Notes under the pieces: generated by a model
What the model saw: only the letters and a program-made list of their open reading frames with translations
Database searches by the model: none
Told to the model about the DNA's origin: nothing
Assembly (NCBI GenBank): GCA_958298945.1
Contig: OY282608.1
Span: forward strand, 77,176,806-77,240,805
Direction of reading: 5' to 3'
Origin: Atherix ibis
Lineage: Eukaryota; Arthropoda; Insecta; Diptera; Athericidae
Length of the DNA stretch: 64,000 nt
In this document: one piece after another, positions 1 to 11,066 of the stretch
Numbering within the stretch: the first letter of the stretch is position 1
Layout: each line of letters opens with the position of its first letter
Translations under genes and position numbers: made by a program

Positions 1-1248
1 TTTGTTGGTTTGTTGGTTTGTTGGTTTGTTGGTTTGTTGGTTGTTGGTTTGTTGGTTTGTTGGTTAGTTGGTTTTTTTGTTTGTTGGGTTAATGGTATGT
101 TGGTTTGTTGGTTTGCCGGTTTGTTGGCTTGTTGGTTTGTTGGTTTGTTGGTTTGTTGGTTTGTTGGTTTGTTGGGTTGTTTGTTTGTTGGTTTGTTGGT
201 TTGTTGGTTTGTTGGGTTGTTTGTTTGTTGGTTTGTTCGTTTGTTGGCTTGTTGGTTTGTTGGCTTGTTGGCTTGTTGGCATGTTGGTTTGTTGGTTTGT
301 TAGTTTGTTGGTTTGTTGGTTTGTTGGTTTGGTGGTTTGTTGGTTTGTTGGTTTGTTGGTTTGTTGGTTTGTTGGTTTTTTGGTTTGTTGGTTTGTTGGT
401 TTGCTGGTTTGTTGGTTTGTTGGTTTGTTGATTTGTTGGTTTTTTGGTTTATTGGCTTATTGGTTTGTTGGTTTGTTCGTTTGTTGGTTTGTTGGTTTCT
501 TCGTTTGTTGGTTTTTTGGTTTGTTGGCTTGTTGGTTTGTTGGTTTGTTGGTTTTTTGGTTTGTTGGTTTGTTGGCTTGTTGGTTTGTTGGTTTGTTGGT
601 TTGTTGGTTTGTTGGTTTGTTGGTTTGTTGGTTTGTTGGTTTGTTGGTTTGTTGGTTTGTTGGTTTGTTGGTTTGTTGGTTTGTTCGGTTGTTCGTTTGT
701 TGGTTTTTTGGTTTGTTGGCTTGTTTGTTTTTTGGTTTGTTGGCTTGTTCGTTTGTTGTTTTTTTGGTTTGTTGGCTTGTTGGTTTGTTAGCTTGTTGGT
801 TTGTTGGTTTGTTGGTTTGTTGGCTTGTTGGTTTGTTGGTTTGTTGGTTTGTTGGTTTTTTAGTTTGTTGGTTTGTTGGTTTATTCGTTTGTTGGCTTGT
901 TGGTTTGTTGGCTTGTTGGCTTGTTGGCATGTTGGTTTCTTGGTTTGTTGGCTTGTTGACATGTCGGTTTGTTTGTTTGTTGGTTTGTTGGTTTGTTGGT
1001 TTGTTGGTTTGTTGGTTTGTTGGTTTGTTGGTTTGTTGATTTGTTGGTTTGTTGGTTTGTTGGTTTATTTGTTTGTTCGTTTGTTGGTTTGTTGGTTTGT
1101 TGGTTTGTTGGTTTGTTAGTTTGTTGGTTTATTGGTATGTTCGTTTGTTGGCTTGTTGGTTTGTTGGCTTGTTGGTTTGTTCGTTTGTTGGTTTGTTGGT
1201 TTGGTGGTTTGTTCGTTTGTTGGTTAGTTCGTTTGTTGGTTTGTTGGG
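1..1248 (+). repeat. Left-end degenerate satellite, no clear HOR copy
   Basis: Octamer array with many scattered variants (GGTTTTTT, CGTTTGTT, GGCTTGTT, GGCATGTT). A 7-base unit near 39 (GGTTGTT) and T-rich units near 70 shift the register. A pure run of canonical units lies at about 573-683. The right edge is set where identity to the 1,647-bp alpha unit begins: base 1248 is G where the corresponding base of the next copy, 2895, is T. I see nothing else in this stretch. Confidence 0.85.
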
Positions 1249-2895
1249 TTGTTGGTTTGCTGGTTTGTTGGTTTGTTGGTTTGTTGGTTTGTTGGTTTGT
1301 TGGTTTGTTTGTTTGTTGCTTTGTTCGTTTGTTGGTTTTTTGGTTTGTTGGCTTGTTGGTTTTTTGGTTCGTTGGCTTGTTGGCTTGTTGGTTTTTTGGT
1401 TTGTTGGTTTGTTGGTTTGTTGGCTTCTTGGTTTGTTGGTTTGTTGGTTTGTTGGTTTGTTGGTTTGTTGGTTTGTTGGTTTGTTGGTTTGTTGGTTTGT
1501 TGGTTTGTTGGTTTGTTGGTTTGTTGGTTTGTTGGTTTGTTGGTTTGTTTGTTTGTTGGTTTGTTGGTTTGTTCGTTTGTTGGCTTGTTGGTTTATTGGT
1601 TTGTTGGTTTGTTGGTTTGTTGGTTTGTCGGTTTGTTGTTTTGTTGGTTTGTTTGTTTTTTGTTTTGTTGGTTTGTTTGTTTTTTGGCTTGTTGGTTTGT
1701 TGGCTTGTTGACTTGTTGGTCTGTTAGTTTGTTTGTCGTTGGTTTGTTGGTTTGTTGGTTTATTTATTTGTTGGTTTGTTGGTTTTTGTTGGTTTGTTGG
1801 TTTGTTTGTTTGTTGGTTTGATGGTTTGTTAGTTTGTTGGTTTGTTAGTTTGTTTGTTTGTTGGTTTGTTCGTTTGTTGGCTTGTTGGTTTGTTGGCTTG
1901 TTGGCTTGTTGGCATGTTGGTTTCTTGGTTTGTTGGTTTGTTGTTTTGTAGGTTTGTTGGTTTGCTGGTTTGTTGGTTTGTTGGTTTGTTGGTTTGTTGG
2001 TTTGTTGGTTTGTTGGTTTGTTGGTTTGTTGGTTTGTTGGTTTGTTGGTTTTTGGTTTGTTGGTTTGTTGGTTTGTTGGTTTGTTGGTTTGTTTGTTTGT
2101 TGGTTTGTTCTTTTGTTGGCTTGTTGGTTTGTTCGTTTGTTGGCTTGTTGGTTTGTTGGCTTGTTGGCATGTTGGTTTTTTGGTTTGTTGGTTTGTTGGT
2201 TTGTTGGTTTGTTGGTTTGTTGGTTTGTTGGTTTGTTGGTTTGTGTTTGTTGGTTTTTGGTTTGTAGGCGTGTTTGTTTGTTGGTTTGTTGGTTTGTTCG
2301 TTTGTTCGTTTGTTGGCTTGTTGGTTTGTTGGTTTGTTGATTTGTTGGTTTGTTGGTTTGTTGGTTTGTTGGTTTATTTGTTTGTTGGTTTGTTGGTTTG
2401 TTGATTTGTTGGTTTTTTGGTTTGTTGGCTTATTGGTTTGTTGGTTTGTTGGTTTGGTGGTTTGTTGGTTTGTTGGTTCCTTCGTTTGTTGGTTTTTTTG
2501 GTTTGTTGGTTTGTTGGTTTTTTGGTTTGTTGGCTTGTTAGTTAGTAGGTTTGTTAGTTTGTTGGTTTGTTGGTTTGTTGGTTTGTTGGTTTGTTGGTTT
2601 CTTGTTTTGTTCGTTTGTTGGTTTTTTGGTTTGTTGGTTTGTTGGTTTTTTGGTTTGTTGGCTTGTTGGTTTGTTGTTTTTTTGGTTTGTTGGTTTATTT
2701 GTTTGTTGGTTTGTTGGTTTGTTGATTTGTTGGTTTTTTGGTTTGTTGGCTTATTGGTTTATTGGTTTGTTGGTTTGGTGGTTTGTTGGTTTGTTGGTTC
2801 CTTCGTTTGTTGGTTTTTTTGGTTTGTTGGTTTGTTGGTTTTTTGGTTTGTTGGCTTGTTAGTTAGTAGGTTTGTTAGTTTGTTGGTTTGTTGGT
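1249..2895 (+). repeat. HOR alpha, copy 1 (1,647 bp)
   Basis: First full copy of a 1,647-bp higher-order unit. The barcode GGTTTGCTGG near 1255, CGTT following GGTCTGTT at 1718-1740, a 7-base unit GGTTTTT at 2047, TTTGTAGGCG at 2261 and TTAGTTAGTAGG at 2538 and 2859 all recur exactly 1,647 bp downstream. 1,647 is not a multiple of 8 because the unit carries several 7- and 9-base members. The internal 321-bp doublet ending at 2549 and 2870 is itself a local tandem duplication. Confidence 0.93.
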
Positions 2896-4542
2896 TTGTT
2901 GGTTTGCTGGTTTGTTGGTTTGTTGGTTTGTTGGTTTGTTGGTTTGTTGGTTTGTTTGTTTGTTGCTTTGTTCGTTTGTTGGTTTTTTGGTTTGTTGGCT
3001 TGTTGGTTTTTTGGTTCGTTGGCTTGTTGGCTTGTTGGTTTTTTGGTTTGTTGGTTTGTTGGTTTGTTGGCTTCTTGGTTTGTTGGTTTGTTGGTTTGTT
3101 GGTTTGTTGGTTTGTTGGTTTGTTGGTTTGTTGGTTTGTTGGTTTGTTGGTTTGTTGGTTTGTTGGTTTGTTGGTTTGTTGGTTTGTTGGTTTGTTTGTT
3201 TGTTGGTTTGTTGGTTTGTTCGTTTGTTGGCTTGTTGGTTTATTGGTTTGTTGGTTTGTTGGTTTGTTGGTTTGTCGGTTTGTTGTTTTGTTGGTTTGTT
3301 TGTTTTTTGTTTTGTTGGTTTGTTTGTTTTTTGGCTTGTTGGTTTGTTGGCTTGTTGACTTGTTGGTCTGTTAGTTTGTTTGTCATTGGTTTGTTGGTTT
3401 GTTGGTTTATTTATTTGTTGGTTTGTTGGTTTTTGTTGGTTTGTTGGTTTGTTTGTTTGTTGGTTTGATGGTTTGTTAGTTTGTTGGTTTGTTAGTTTGT
3501 TTGTTTGTTGGTTTGTTCGTTTGTTGGCTTGTTGGTTTGTTGGCTTGTTGGCTTGTTGGCATGTTGGTTTCTTGGTTTGTTGGTTTGTTGTTTTGTAGGT
3601 TTGTTGGTTTGCTGGTTTGTTGGTTTGTTGGTTTGTTGGTTTGTTGGTTTGTTGGTTTGTTGGTTTGTTGGTTTGTTGGTTTGTTGGTTTGTTGGTTTTT
3701 GGTTTGTTGGTTTGTTGGTTTGTTGGTTTGTTGGTTTGTTTGTTTGTTGGTTTGTTCTTTTGTTGGCTTGTTGGTTTGTTCGTTTGTTGGCTTGTTGGTT
3801 TGTTGGCTTGTTGGCATGTTGGTTTTTTGGTTTGTTGGTTTGTTGGTTTGTTGGTTTGTTGGTTTGTTGGTTTGTTGGTTTGTTGGTTTGTGTTTGTTGG
3901 TTTTTGGTTTGTAGGCGTGTTTGTTTGTTGGTTTGTTGGTTTGTTCGTTTGTTCGTTTGTTGGCTTGTTGGTTTGTTGGTTTGTTGATTTGTTGGTTTGT
4001 TGGTTTGTTGGTTTGTTGGTTTATTTGTTTGTTGGTTTGTTGGTTTGTTGATTTGTTGGTTTTTTGGTTTGTTGGCTTATTGGTTTGTTGGTTTGTTGGT
4101 TTGGTGGTTTGTTGGTTTGTTGGTTCCTTCGTTTGTTGGTTTTTTTGGTTTGTTGGTTTGTTGGTTTTTTGGTTTGTTGGCTTGTTAGTTAGTAGGTTTG
4201 TTAGTTTGTTGGTTTGTTGGTTTGTTGGTTTGTTGGTTTGTTGGTTTCTTGTTTTGTTCGTTTGTTGGTTTTTTGGTTTGTTGGTTTGTTGGTTTTTTGG
4301 TTTGTTGGCTTGTTGGTTTGTTGTTTTTTTGGTTTGTTGGTTTATTTGTTTGTTGGTTTGTTGGTTTGTTGATTTGTTGGTTTTTTGGTTTGTTGGCTTA
4401 TTGGTTTATTGGTTTGTTGGTTTGGTGGTTTGTTGGTTTGTTGGTTCCTTCGTTTGTTGGTTTTTTTGGTTTGTTGGTTTGTTGGTTTTTTGGTTTGTTG
4501 GCTTGTTAGTTAGTAGGTTTGTTAGTTTGTTGGTTTGTTGGT
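2896..4542 (+). repeat. HOR alpha, copy 2 (1,647 bp), nearly identical to copy 1
   Basis: Repeats copy 1 at a constant offset of 1,647 bp. Comparing the conceptual translations of both copies in all frames, the only difference I found is G1738 against A3385. In context this is CG to CA, the change expected from deamination of a methylated C on the minus strand. The constant offset shows no whole-unit gain or loss. Identity continues to about 4553, where C2907 meets T4554. Confidence 0.93.
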
Positions 4543-5060
4543 TTGTTGGTTTGTTGGTTTGTTGGTTTGTTGGTTTTTGGTTTGTTGGTTTGTTGGTTTG
4601 TTGGTTTGTTGGTTTGTTTGTTTGTTGGTTTGTTCTTTTGTTGGCTTGTTGGTTTGTTCGTTTGTTGGCTTGTTGGTTTGTTGGCTTGTTGGCATGTTGG
4701 TTTTTTGGTTTGTTGGTTTGTTGGTTTGTTGGTTTGTTGGTTTGTTGGTTTGTTGGTTTGTTGGTTTGTTGGTTTTTGGTTTGTAGGCGTGTTTGTTTGT
4801 TGGTTTGTTCGTTTGTTCGTTTGTTGGCTTGTTGGTTTGTTGGTTTGTTGATTTGTTGGTTTGTTGGTTTGTTGGTTTGTTGGTTTATTTGTTTGTTGGT
4901 TTGTTGGTTTGTTGATTTGTTGGTTTTTTGGTTTGTTGGCTTATTGGTTTGTTGGTTTGTTGGTTTGGTGGTTTGTTGGTTTGTTGGTTCCTTCGTTTGT
5001 TGGTTTTTTTGGTTTGTTGGTTTGTTGGTTTTTTGGTTTGTTGGCTTGTTAGTTAGTAGG
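4543..5060 (+). repeat. HOR alpha, copy 3, internally deleted
   Basis: After the alpha junction the sequence jumps into the second half of the unit: the 7-base unit GGTTTTT is at 4572, TTTGTAGGCG at 4780 and TTAGTTAGTAGG at 5049. The first ~780 bp of the alpha unit and one of the two 321-bp subrepeats are missing. The GTGTTTG interruption that precedes TTTGTAGGCG in the other copies is also absent. Confidence 0.85.
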
Positions 5061-5378
5061 TTTGTTAGTTTGTTGGTTTGTTGGTTTGTTGGTTTGTGTT
5101 TGTTGGTTTTTGGTTTGTAGGCGTGTTTGTTTGTTGGTTTGTTGGTTTGTTCGTTTGTTCGTTTGTTGGCTTGTTGGTTTGTTGGTTTGTTGATTTGTTG
5201 GTTTGTTGGTTTGTTGGTTTGTTGGTTTGTTGATTTGTTGGTTTTTTGGTTTGTTGGCTTATTGGTTTGTTGGTTTGTTGGTTTGGTGGTTTGTTGGTTT
5301 GTTGGTTCCTTCGTTTGTTGGTTTTTTTGGTTTGTTGGTTTGTTGGTTTTTTGGTTTGTTGGCTTGTTAGTTAGTAGG
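5061..5378 (+). repeat. HOR alpha, copy 4, shortest fragment (318 bp)
   Basis: Contains only the tail of the alpha unit: GTGTTTG near 5096, TTTGTAGGCG at 5114, GGTTCCTT near 5306 and the closing TTAGTTAGTAGG at 5367. It has lost the GGTTTATT-TGTTTGTT stretch seen between these markers in copies 1-3. Confidence 0.83.
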
Positions 5379-6078
5379 TTTGTTAGTTTGTTGGTTTGTT
5401 GGTTTGTTGGTTTGTTGGTTTGTTGGTTTGTTGGTTTTTGGTTTGTTGGTTTGTTGGTTTGTTGGTTTGTTGGTTTGTTTGTTTGTTGGTTTGTTCTTTT
5501 GTTGGCTTGTTGGTTTGTTCGTTTGTTGGCTTGTTGGTTTGTTGGCTTGTTGGCATGTTGGTTTTTTGGTTTGTTGGTTTGTTGGTTTGTTGGTTTGTTG
5601 GTTTGTTGGTTTGTTGGTTTGTTGGTTTGTTGGTTTGTGTTTGTTGGTTTTTGGTTTGTAGGCGTGTTTGTTTGTTGGTTTGTTGGTTTGTTCGTTTGTT
5701 CGTTTGTTGGCTTGTTGGTTTGTTGGTTTGTTGATTTGTTGGTTTGTTGGTTTGTTGGTTTGTTGGTTTATTTGTTTGTTGGTTTGTTGGTTTGTTGATT
5801 TGTTGGTTTTTTGGTTTGTTGGCTTATTGGTTTGTTGGTTTGTTGGTTTGGTGGTTTGTTGGTTTGTTGGTTCCTTCGTTTGTTGGTTTTTTTGGTTTGT
5901 TGGTTTGTTGGTTTTTTGGTTTGTTGGCTTGTTAGTTAGTAGGTTTGTTAGTTTGTTGGTTTGTTGGTTTGTTGGTTTGTTGGTTTCTTGTTTTGTTCGT
6001 TTGTTGGTTTTTTGGTTTGTTGGTTTGTTGGTTTTTTGGTTTGTTGGCTTGTTGGTTTGTTGTTTTTTTGGTTTGTTG
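5379..6078 (+). repeat. HOR alpha, copy 5 and junction to region P
   Basis: Carries GGTTTTT at 5433, TTTGTAGGCG at 5655 and TTAGTTAGTAGG at 5932, then continues as the post-marker part of the alpha unit (GGTTTCTTG near 5985, a T7 tract near 6062). At 6079 the alpha barcode stops: the earlier copies read GGTTTATT after this T tract, whereas here GTCTTGTT begins a different block. Confidence 0.83.
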
Positions 6079-7273
6079 TCTTGTTGGTTTGTTGGATTGT
6101 TGGCTTGTTGGTTTGTTGGTTTGTTGGTTTGTTGGCTTGTTGGTTTGTTGGATTGTTGGTTGGTTGGTTTGTTGGTTTGTTGGTTTGTTGGCTTGTTGGT
6201 TTGTTGGCTTGTTGGCTTGTTGGTTGTTGGTTTGTTGGTTTGTTGGTTTGTTGGTTTGTTGGTTTGTTGGTTTGTTGGTTTGTTGGTTTGTTTGTTTGTG
6301 TGTTTGTTGGTTTGTTGGTTTGTTGGTTTGTTGGTTTGTTGGTTTGTTCGTTTGTTGGTTTGTTGGTTTGTTGGTTTGTTGGTTTGTTGGTTTGTTGGTT
6401 TGTTTGGTTGTTGGTTTGTTCGTTTGTTGGCTTGTTGGTTTGTTCGTTTGTTGGCTTGTTGGTTTGTTGGCTTGTTGGCATGTTGGTTTCTTGGTTTGTT
6501 GGTTTGTTGGTTTGTTGGTTTGTTGGTTTGTTGGTTTGTTGGTTTGTTGGTTTGTTGGTTTGTTGGTTTGCTGGTTTGTTGGTTTGTTGGTTTGTTGGTT
6601 TGTTGTTTTGTTTGTTTTATTTGTTTGTTCGTTTGTTGGCTTGTTGGTTTGTTGGCTTGTTGGTTTGTTGGTTTGTTGGTTTGTTGGTTTGTTGGTTTGT
6701 TGGTTTGTTGGTTTGTTGGTTTGTTGGTTTTTTGGTTTGTTGGTTTCTTCGTTTGTTGGTTTTTTGGTTTGTTGGTTTGTTGGTTTGTTCCTTTGTTGAT
6801 TTTTTAGTTTGTTGGCTTGTTGGGTAGTTGGTTTGTTGGTTGGTTGGTTTGTTGGCTTGTTGGTTTGTTGGTTTTTTGGTTTGTTGGTTTGTTGGTTTGT
6901 TGTTTTGTTGGTTTGTTGGTTTGTTGGTTTGTTGGCTTGTTGGTTTGTTGGCTTGTTGGCTTGTTGGTTTGTTGGTTTGTTGGTTTGTTGGTTTGTTGGT
7001 TTCTTGGTTTGTTGGTTTTTTCGTTTGTTCGTTTGTTGTTTTATTGGTTTGTTGGTTTAATCGTTTGTTGGCTTCTTGGTTTGTTGGATTGTTGGCTTGT
7101 TTGCTTGTTGGGTTGTTGGTTTGTTTGCTTGTTGGGTTGTTGGTTTGTTTGTTTGTTGGTTTGTTGGTTTGTTGGTTTGTTGGTTTGTTGGTTTGTTGGT
7201 TTGTTGGTTTGTTGGTTTGTTGCTTTGTTGGCTTATCGGTTTGTTGGCTTATTGGCTTGTTGGTTTGTTGGTT
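6079..7273 (+). repeat. HOR block P, copy 1
   Basis: Block defined by four ordered markers: the 7-base unit GGTTGTT at 6222, TTTGTTTTAT at 6611, TCGTTTGTTCG followed by TTGTTTTATTGG at 7021, and GCTTATCGGT at 7231. It also holds the GGATTGTTGGCTTG/GGGTTGTT cluster near 7085-7145. The same markers in the same order return at 8.7 and 9.9 kb. Confidence 0.85.
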
Positions 7274-8699
7274 AATTGGTTTGTTGGTTTGTTGGTTTGT
7301 TGGTTTGTTTGTTTGCTGGTTTGTTCGTTTGTGGGCTTGTTGGTTTGTTGACTTGTTGGCTTATTGGTTTGTTGGTTTGTTTGTTTGTTGGTTTATTTGT
7401 TTGTTGGTTTGTTGGTTTGTTGGGTTGTTGGTTTATTTGTTTGTTGGTTTGTTGGCTTGTTGGTTTGTTGGTTTGTTGGTTTGTTGGTTTGTTGGTTTGT
7501 CCGTTTATTGGTTTGTTGGTTTATTTGTTTGTTGGTTTGTTGGTTTGTTGGTTTGTTTGTTTGTTCGTTTGTTGGCTTGTTGGTTTGTTGGCGTGTTGGC
7601 TTGTTGGTTTGTTGGTTTGTTGGTTTGTTGGTTTGTTGGTTTGTTGGTTTGTTGGTTCGTTGGTTTGTTGGTTTGTTGGTTTGTTGGTTTGTTGGTTTGT
7701 TGGTTTGTTGGTTTGTTGGTTTGTGGGCTTGTTGGTTTGTTGGCTTGTTGGTTTGTTGGCTTCTTGGCTTGTTGGCTTGTTGGTTTGTTGGTTTGTTGGT
7801 TTGTTGGTTTGTTGGTTTGTTGGATTGTTGGTTTGTTCGATTGTTGGTTTGTTGGTTTGTTGGTTTGTTGGTTTGTTGGTTTGTTGGTTTGTTGGTTTGT
7901 TGGTTTATTGGTTTTTTTGGTTTGTTTGTTTGTTTGTTTGTTGGTTTATTCGTTTGTTGGCTTGTTGGTTTGTTGGCTTGTTGGCTTGTTTGCTTGTTGG
8001 TTTGTTGGTTTGTTTGGTTGTTGGTTTGTTGGTTTGTTGGTTTGCTGGTTTGTCGGTTTGTTGGCTTGTTGCCTCGTTGGTTTGTTGGTTTGTTTGATTG
8101 TATGTTTGTTGGTTTGTTGGTTTGTTGGTTTGTTGGTTTGTTGGTTTGTTGGTTTGTTTGTTTGTTGGTTTGTTCGTTTATTGGCTTGTTAATTTGTTGG
8201 CTTGTTGGTTTGTTGGTTTGTTTGTTTGTTGGTTTATTTGCTTGTTGGTTTGTTGGTTTGTTGGGTTGTTGGTTTATTTGTTTGTTGGTTTGTTGGCATG
8301 TTGGTTTGTTGGTTTGTTGCTTTATTTGTTTGTTGGTTTCTTGGCTTGTTGGTTTGTTGGTTTGTTGGCTTGTTGGTTTGTTGGTTTATTGGTTTGTTGG
8401 TGTGTTGGTTTGTTGGTTTGTTGGTTTGTTGGTTTGTTGATTTGTTCGTTTGTTGGTTTGTTGGTTTATTTGTTTGTTGGTTTGTTGGTTTGTTGGTTTG
8501 TTCGTTTGTTCGTTTGTTTGCTTGTTGGTTTGTTGGCTTGTTGGCTTGTTGGTTTGTTAGTTTGTTGGTTTGTTGGTTTGTTGGTTTGTTCGTTTGTTGG
8601 TTTGTTGGTTTGTTGGTTTGTTGGCTTGTTGGTTTGTTGGTTTGTTGGTTTGTTGGTTTGTTGGTATGTTGGTTTGTTGGTTTGTTGGTTTGTTGGCTT
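7274..8699 (+). repeat. HOR block Q, copy 1
   Basis: Block with GGTTTTTTTGG followed by TTTG repeats at 7911-7940, and GGCATGTT followed by GCTTTATTTG at 8295. Its counterpart is about 3.77-3.83 kb downstream (T tract at 11681, GGCATGTT at 12128). The offset drifts by about 64 bp across the block, which implies several whole-octamer gains in the second copy. Confidence 0.82.
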
Positions 8700-9884
8700 G
8701 TTGGCTTGTTGGTTGTTGGTTTGTTGGTTTGTTGGTTTGTTGGTTTGTTGGATTGTTGGATTGTTGGTTTGTTGGTTTGTTGGTTTGTTGGATTGTTGGT
8801 TTGTTGGTTTGTTGGTTTGTTGGTTTGTTGGCTTGTTGGTTTGTTGGCTTGTTGGCTTGTTGGTTGTTGGTTTGTTGGTTTGTTGGTTTGTTGGTTTGTT
8901 GGTTTTTTGGTTTGTTGGTTTGTTGGTTTGTTGGTTTGTTGGTTTGTTGGTATGTTCGTTTGTTGGTTTGTTCGTTTGTTGGTTTGTTGGTTTATTTGGT
9001 TGTTGGTTTGTTCGTTTGTTGGCTTGTTGGTTTGTTCGTTTGTTGGCTTCTTGGTTTGTTGGTTTGTTGGTTTGTTGGTTTGTTGGTTTGTTGGTTTGTT
9101 GGTTTGTTGGTTTGTTGGTTTGTTGTTTTATTTGTTTTATTTGTTTGTTCGATTGTTGGCTTGTTGGTTTGTTGGCTTGTTGGTTTGTTGGTTTGTTGGT
9201 TTGTTGGTTTGTTGGTTTGTTGGTTTGTTGGTTTGTTGGTTTGTTGGTTTGTTGGTTTGTTGGTTTGTTGGTTTGTTGGTTTCTTCGTTTGTTGGTTTTT
9301 TGGTTTGTTGGTTTGTTGGTTTGTTGCTTTGTTGATTTTTTGGTTTGCTGGCTTGTTGGTTTGTTGGTTTGTTGGTTTGTTGGTTTGTTGGTTTGTTGGT
9401 TTGTTGGTTTGTTGGTTTGTTGGTTTGTTAGTTTGTTGGTTTGTTGGTTGGTTGGTTTGTTGGTTTGTTGGCCTGTTGGTTTGTTGGTTTTTTGGTTTGT
9501 TGGTTTGTTGGTTTGTTGTTTTGTTGGTTTGTTGGTTTGTTGGTTTGTTGGCTTGTTGGTTTGTTGGCTTGTTGGCTTGTTGATTTGTTGGTTTGTTGGT
9601 TTATTGGTTTGTTGGTTTCTTGGTTTGTTGGTTTTTTCGTTTGTTCGTTTGTTGTTTTATTGGTTTGTTGGTTTGTTTGTTTGTTAGTTTGTTGGTTTGT
9701 TGGTTTGTTGGTTTAATCGTTTGTTGGCTTCTTGGTTTGTTGGATTGTTGGCTTGTTTGCTTGTTGGGTTGTTGGTTTGTTTGCTTGTTGGGTTGTTGGT
9801 TTGTTTTTTTGTTGGTTTGTTGGTTTGTTGGTTTGTTGGCTTATCGGTTTGTTGGCTTATTGGCTTGTTGGTTTGTTGGTTAGT
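8700..9884 (+). repeat. HOR block P, copy 2
   Basis: Repeats block P markers: GGTTGTT at 8711 and 8872 (an extra local duplication of about 161 bp), TTTGTTTTAT at 9131, TCGTTTGTTCG at 9637 and GCTTATCGGT at 9839. Copy-specific changes are TTTTATTTG in place of TTTTGTTTG near 9126 and CGATTGTT near 9150. Confidence 0.83.
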
Positions 9885-11066
9885 TTGTTTGTTGGTTTGT
9901 TGGTTCGTTTGTTTGTTTGTTGGTTGGTTTGTTGGTTTGTTGGTTTGTTGGATTGTTGGTTTGTTGGTTTGTTGGTTTGTTGGTTTGTTGGCTTGTTGTT
10001 TTGTTGGCTTGTTGGCTTGTTGGTTGTTGGTTTGTTGGTTTGTTGGTTTGTTGGTTTGTTGCTTTGTTGGTTTGTTGGTTTGTTGGTTTGTTGGTTTGTT
10101 GGTTTGTTAGTTTGTTGGTTTGTTGGTTTGTTGGTTTGTTGGTTTGTTTGGTTGTTGGTTTGTTCGTTTGTTGGCTTGTTGGTTTGTTCGTTTGTTGGCT
10201 TGTTGGTTTGTTGGCTTGTTGGCATGTTGGTTTCTTGGTTTGTTGGTTTGTTGGTTTGTTGGTTTGTTGGTTTGTTGGTTTGTTGGTTTGAGGGTTTGTT
10301 GGTTTGTTGGTTTGTTGGTTTGTTGTTTTATTTGTTTTATTTGTTTGTTCGTTTGTTGGCTTGTTGGTTTGTTGGCTTGTTGGTTTGTTGGCTTGTTGGT
10401 TTGTTGGCTTGTTGGTTTGTTGGTTTGTTGGTTTGTTGGTTGGTTGGTTTGTTGGTTTGTTGGTTTGTTGGTTTGTTGGTTTGTTGGTTTGTTGGTTTGT
10501 TGGTTTGTTGGTTTGTTGGTTTGTTGGTTTCTTTGTTTGTTGGTTTTTTGGTTTGTTGGTTTGTTGGTTTGTTGCTTTGTTGATTTTTTGGTTTGTTGGC
10601 TTGTTGGTTTGTTGGTTTGTTGGTTTGTTGGTTTGTTGGTTTGTTGGTTTGTTGGTTTGTTGGTTTGTTGGTTTGTTGGTTTGTTGTTTTGTTGGTTTGT
10701 TGGTTTGTTGGTTTGTTGGCTTGTTAGTTTGTTGGCTTGTAAGCTTGTTGGTTTGTTGGTTTGTTGGTTTGTTGGTTTGTTGGTTTCTTGGTTTGTTGGT
10801 TTTTTCGTTTGTTCGTTTGTTGTTTTATTGGTTTGTTGGTTTGTTTGTTTGTTGGTTTGTTGGTTTGTTGGTTTGTTGGTTTAATCGTTTGTTGGCTTCT
10901 TGGTTTGTTGGATTGTTGGCTTGTTTGCTTGTTGGGTTGTTTGTTTGTTTGCTTGTTGGGTTGTTGGTTTGTTTGTTTTTTTGGTTTGTTGGTTTGTTGG
11001 TTTGTTGGTTTTTTGGTTTGTTGGCTTATCGGTTTGTTGGCTTATTGGCTTGTTGGTTTGTTGGTT
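9885..11066 (+). repeat. HOR block P, copy 3
   Basis: Third P block: GGTTGTT at 10022, TTTGTTTTAT at 10331, TCGTTTGTTCG at 10805 and GCTTATCGGT at 11024. It opens with the TCGTTTGTTTGTTTG marker at 9905, which otherwise belongs to delta and to the right end of the window. GTAAGCTTG near 10739 is a rare AA-containing variant private to this copy. Confidence 0.83.

Larger units (their letters stand above)
2261..5664 (+). repeat. Alpha marker TTTGTAGGCG, five copies
   Basis: TTTGTAGGCG with a following GTGTTTG occurs at 2261, 3908, 4780, 5114 and 5655, each just after a 7-base unit GGTTTTT. It contributes one of the rarer CpG contexts of the array and marks the middle of the alpha unit. Confidence 0.9.
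2538..5943 (+). repeat. Alpha marker TTAGTTAGTAGG, seven copies
   Basis: The double variant TTAGTTAGTAGG occurs at 2538, 2859, 4185, 4506, 5049, 5367 and 5932, and I saw it nowhere else in the window. Intervals are 321, 1326, 321, 543, 318 and 565. Each copy is preceded by GGTTCCTTCG and a T7 tract 50-70 bp upstream. It closes the alpha subrepeat and is the best anchor for dating the block. Confidence 0.9.

Noticed and set aside
300..962. Minus-strand Asn/Gln-rich frames as a prion-like, adhesin or antifreeze-type protein
   Set aside because: The N-K-P-T-N-Q-Q-T cycle is the translation of AACAAACC in any frame, and it recurs over the whole window with no unique termini.
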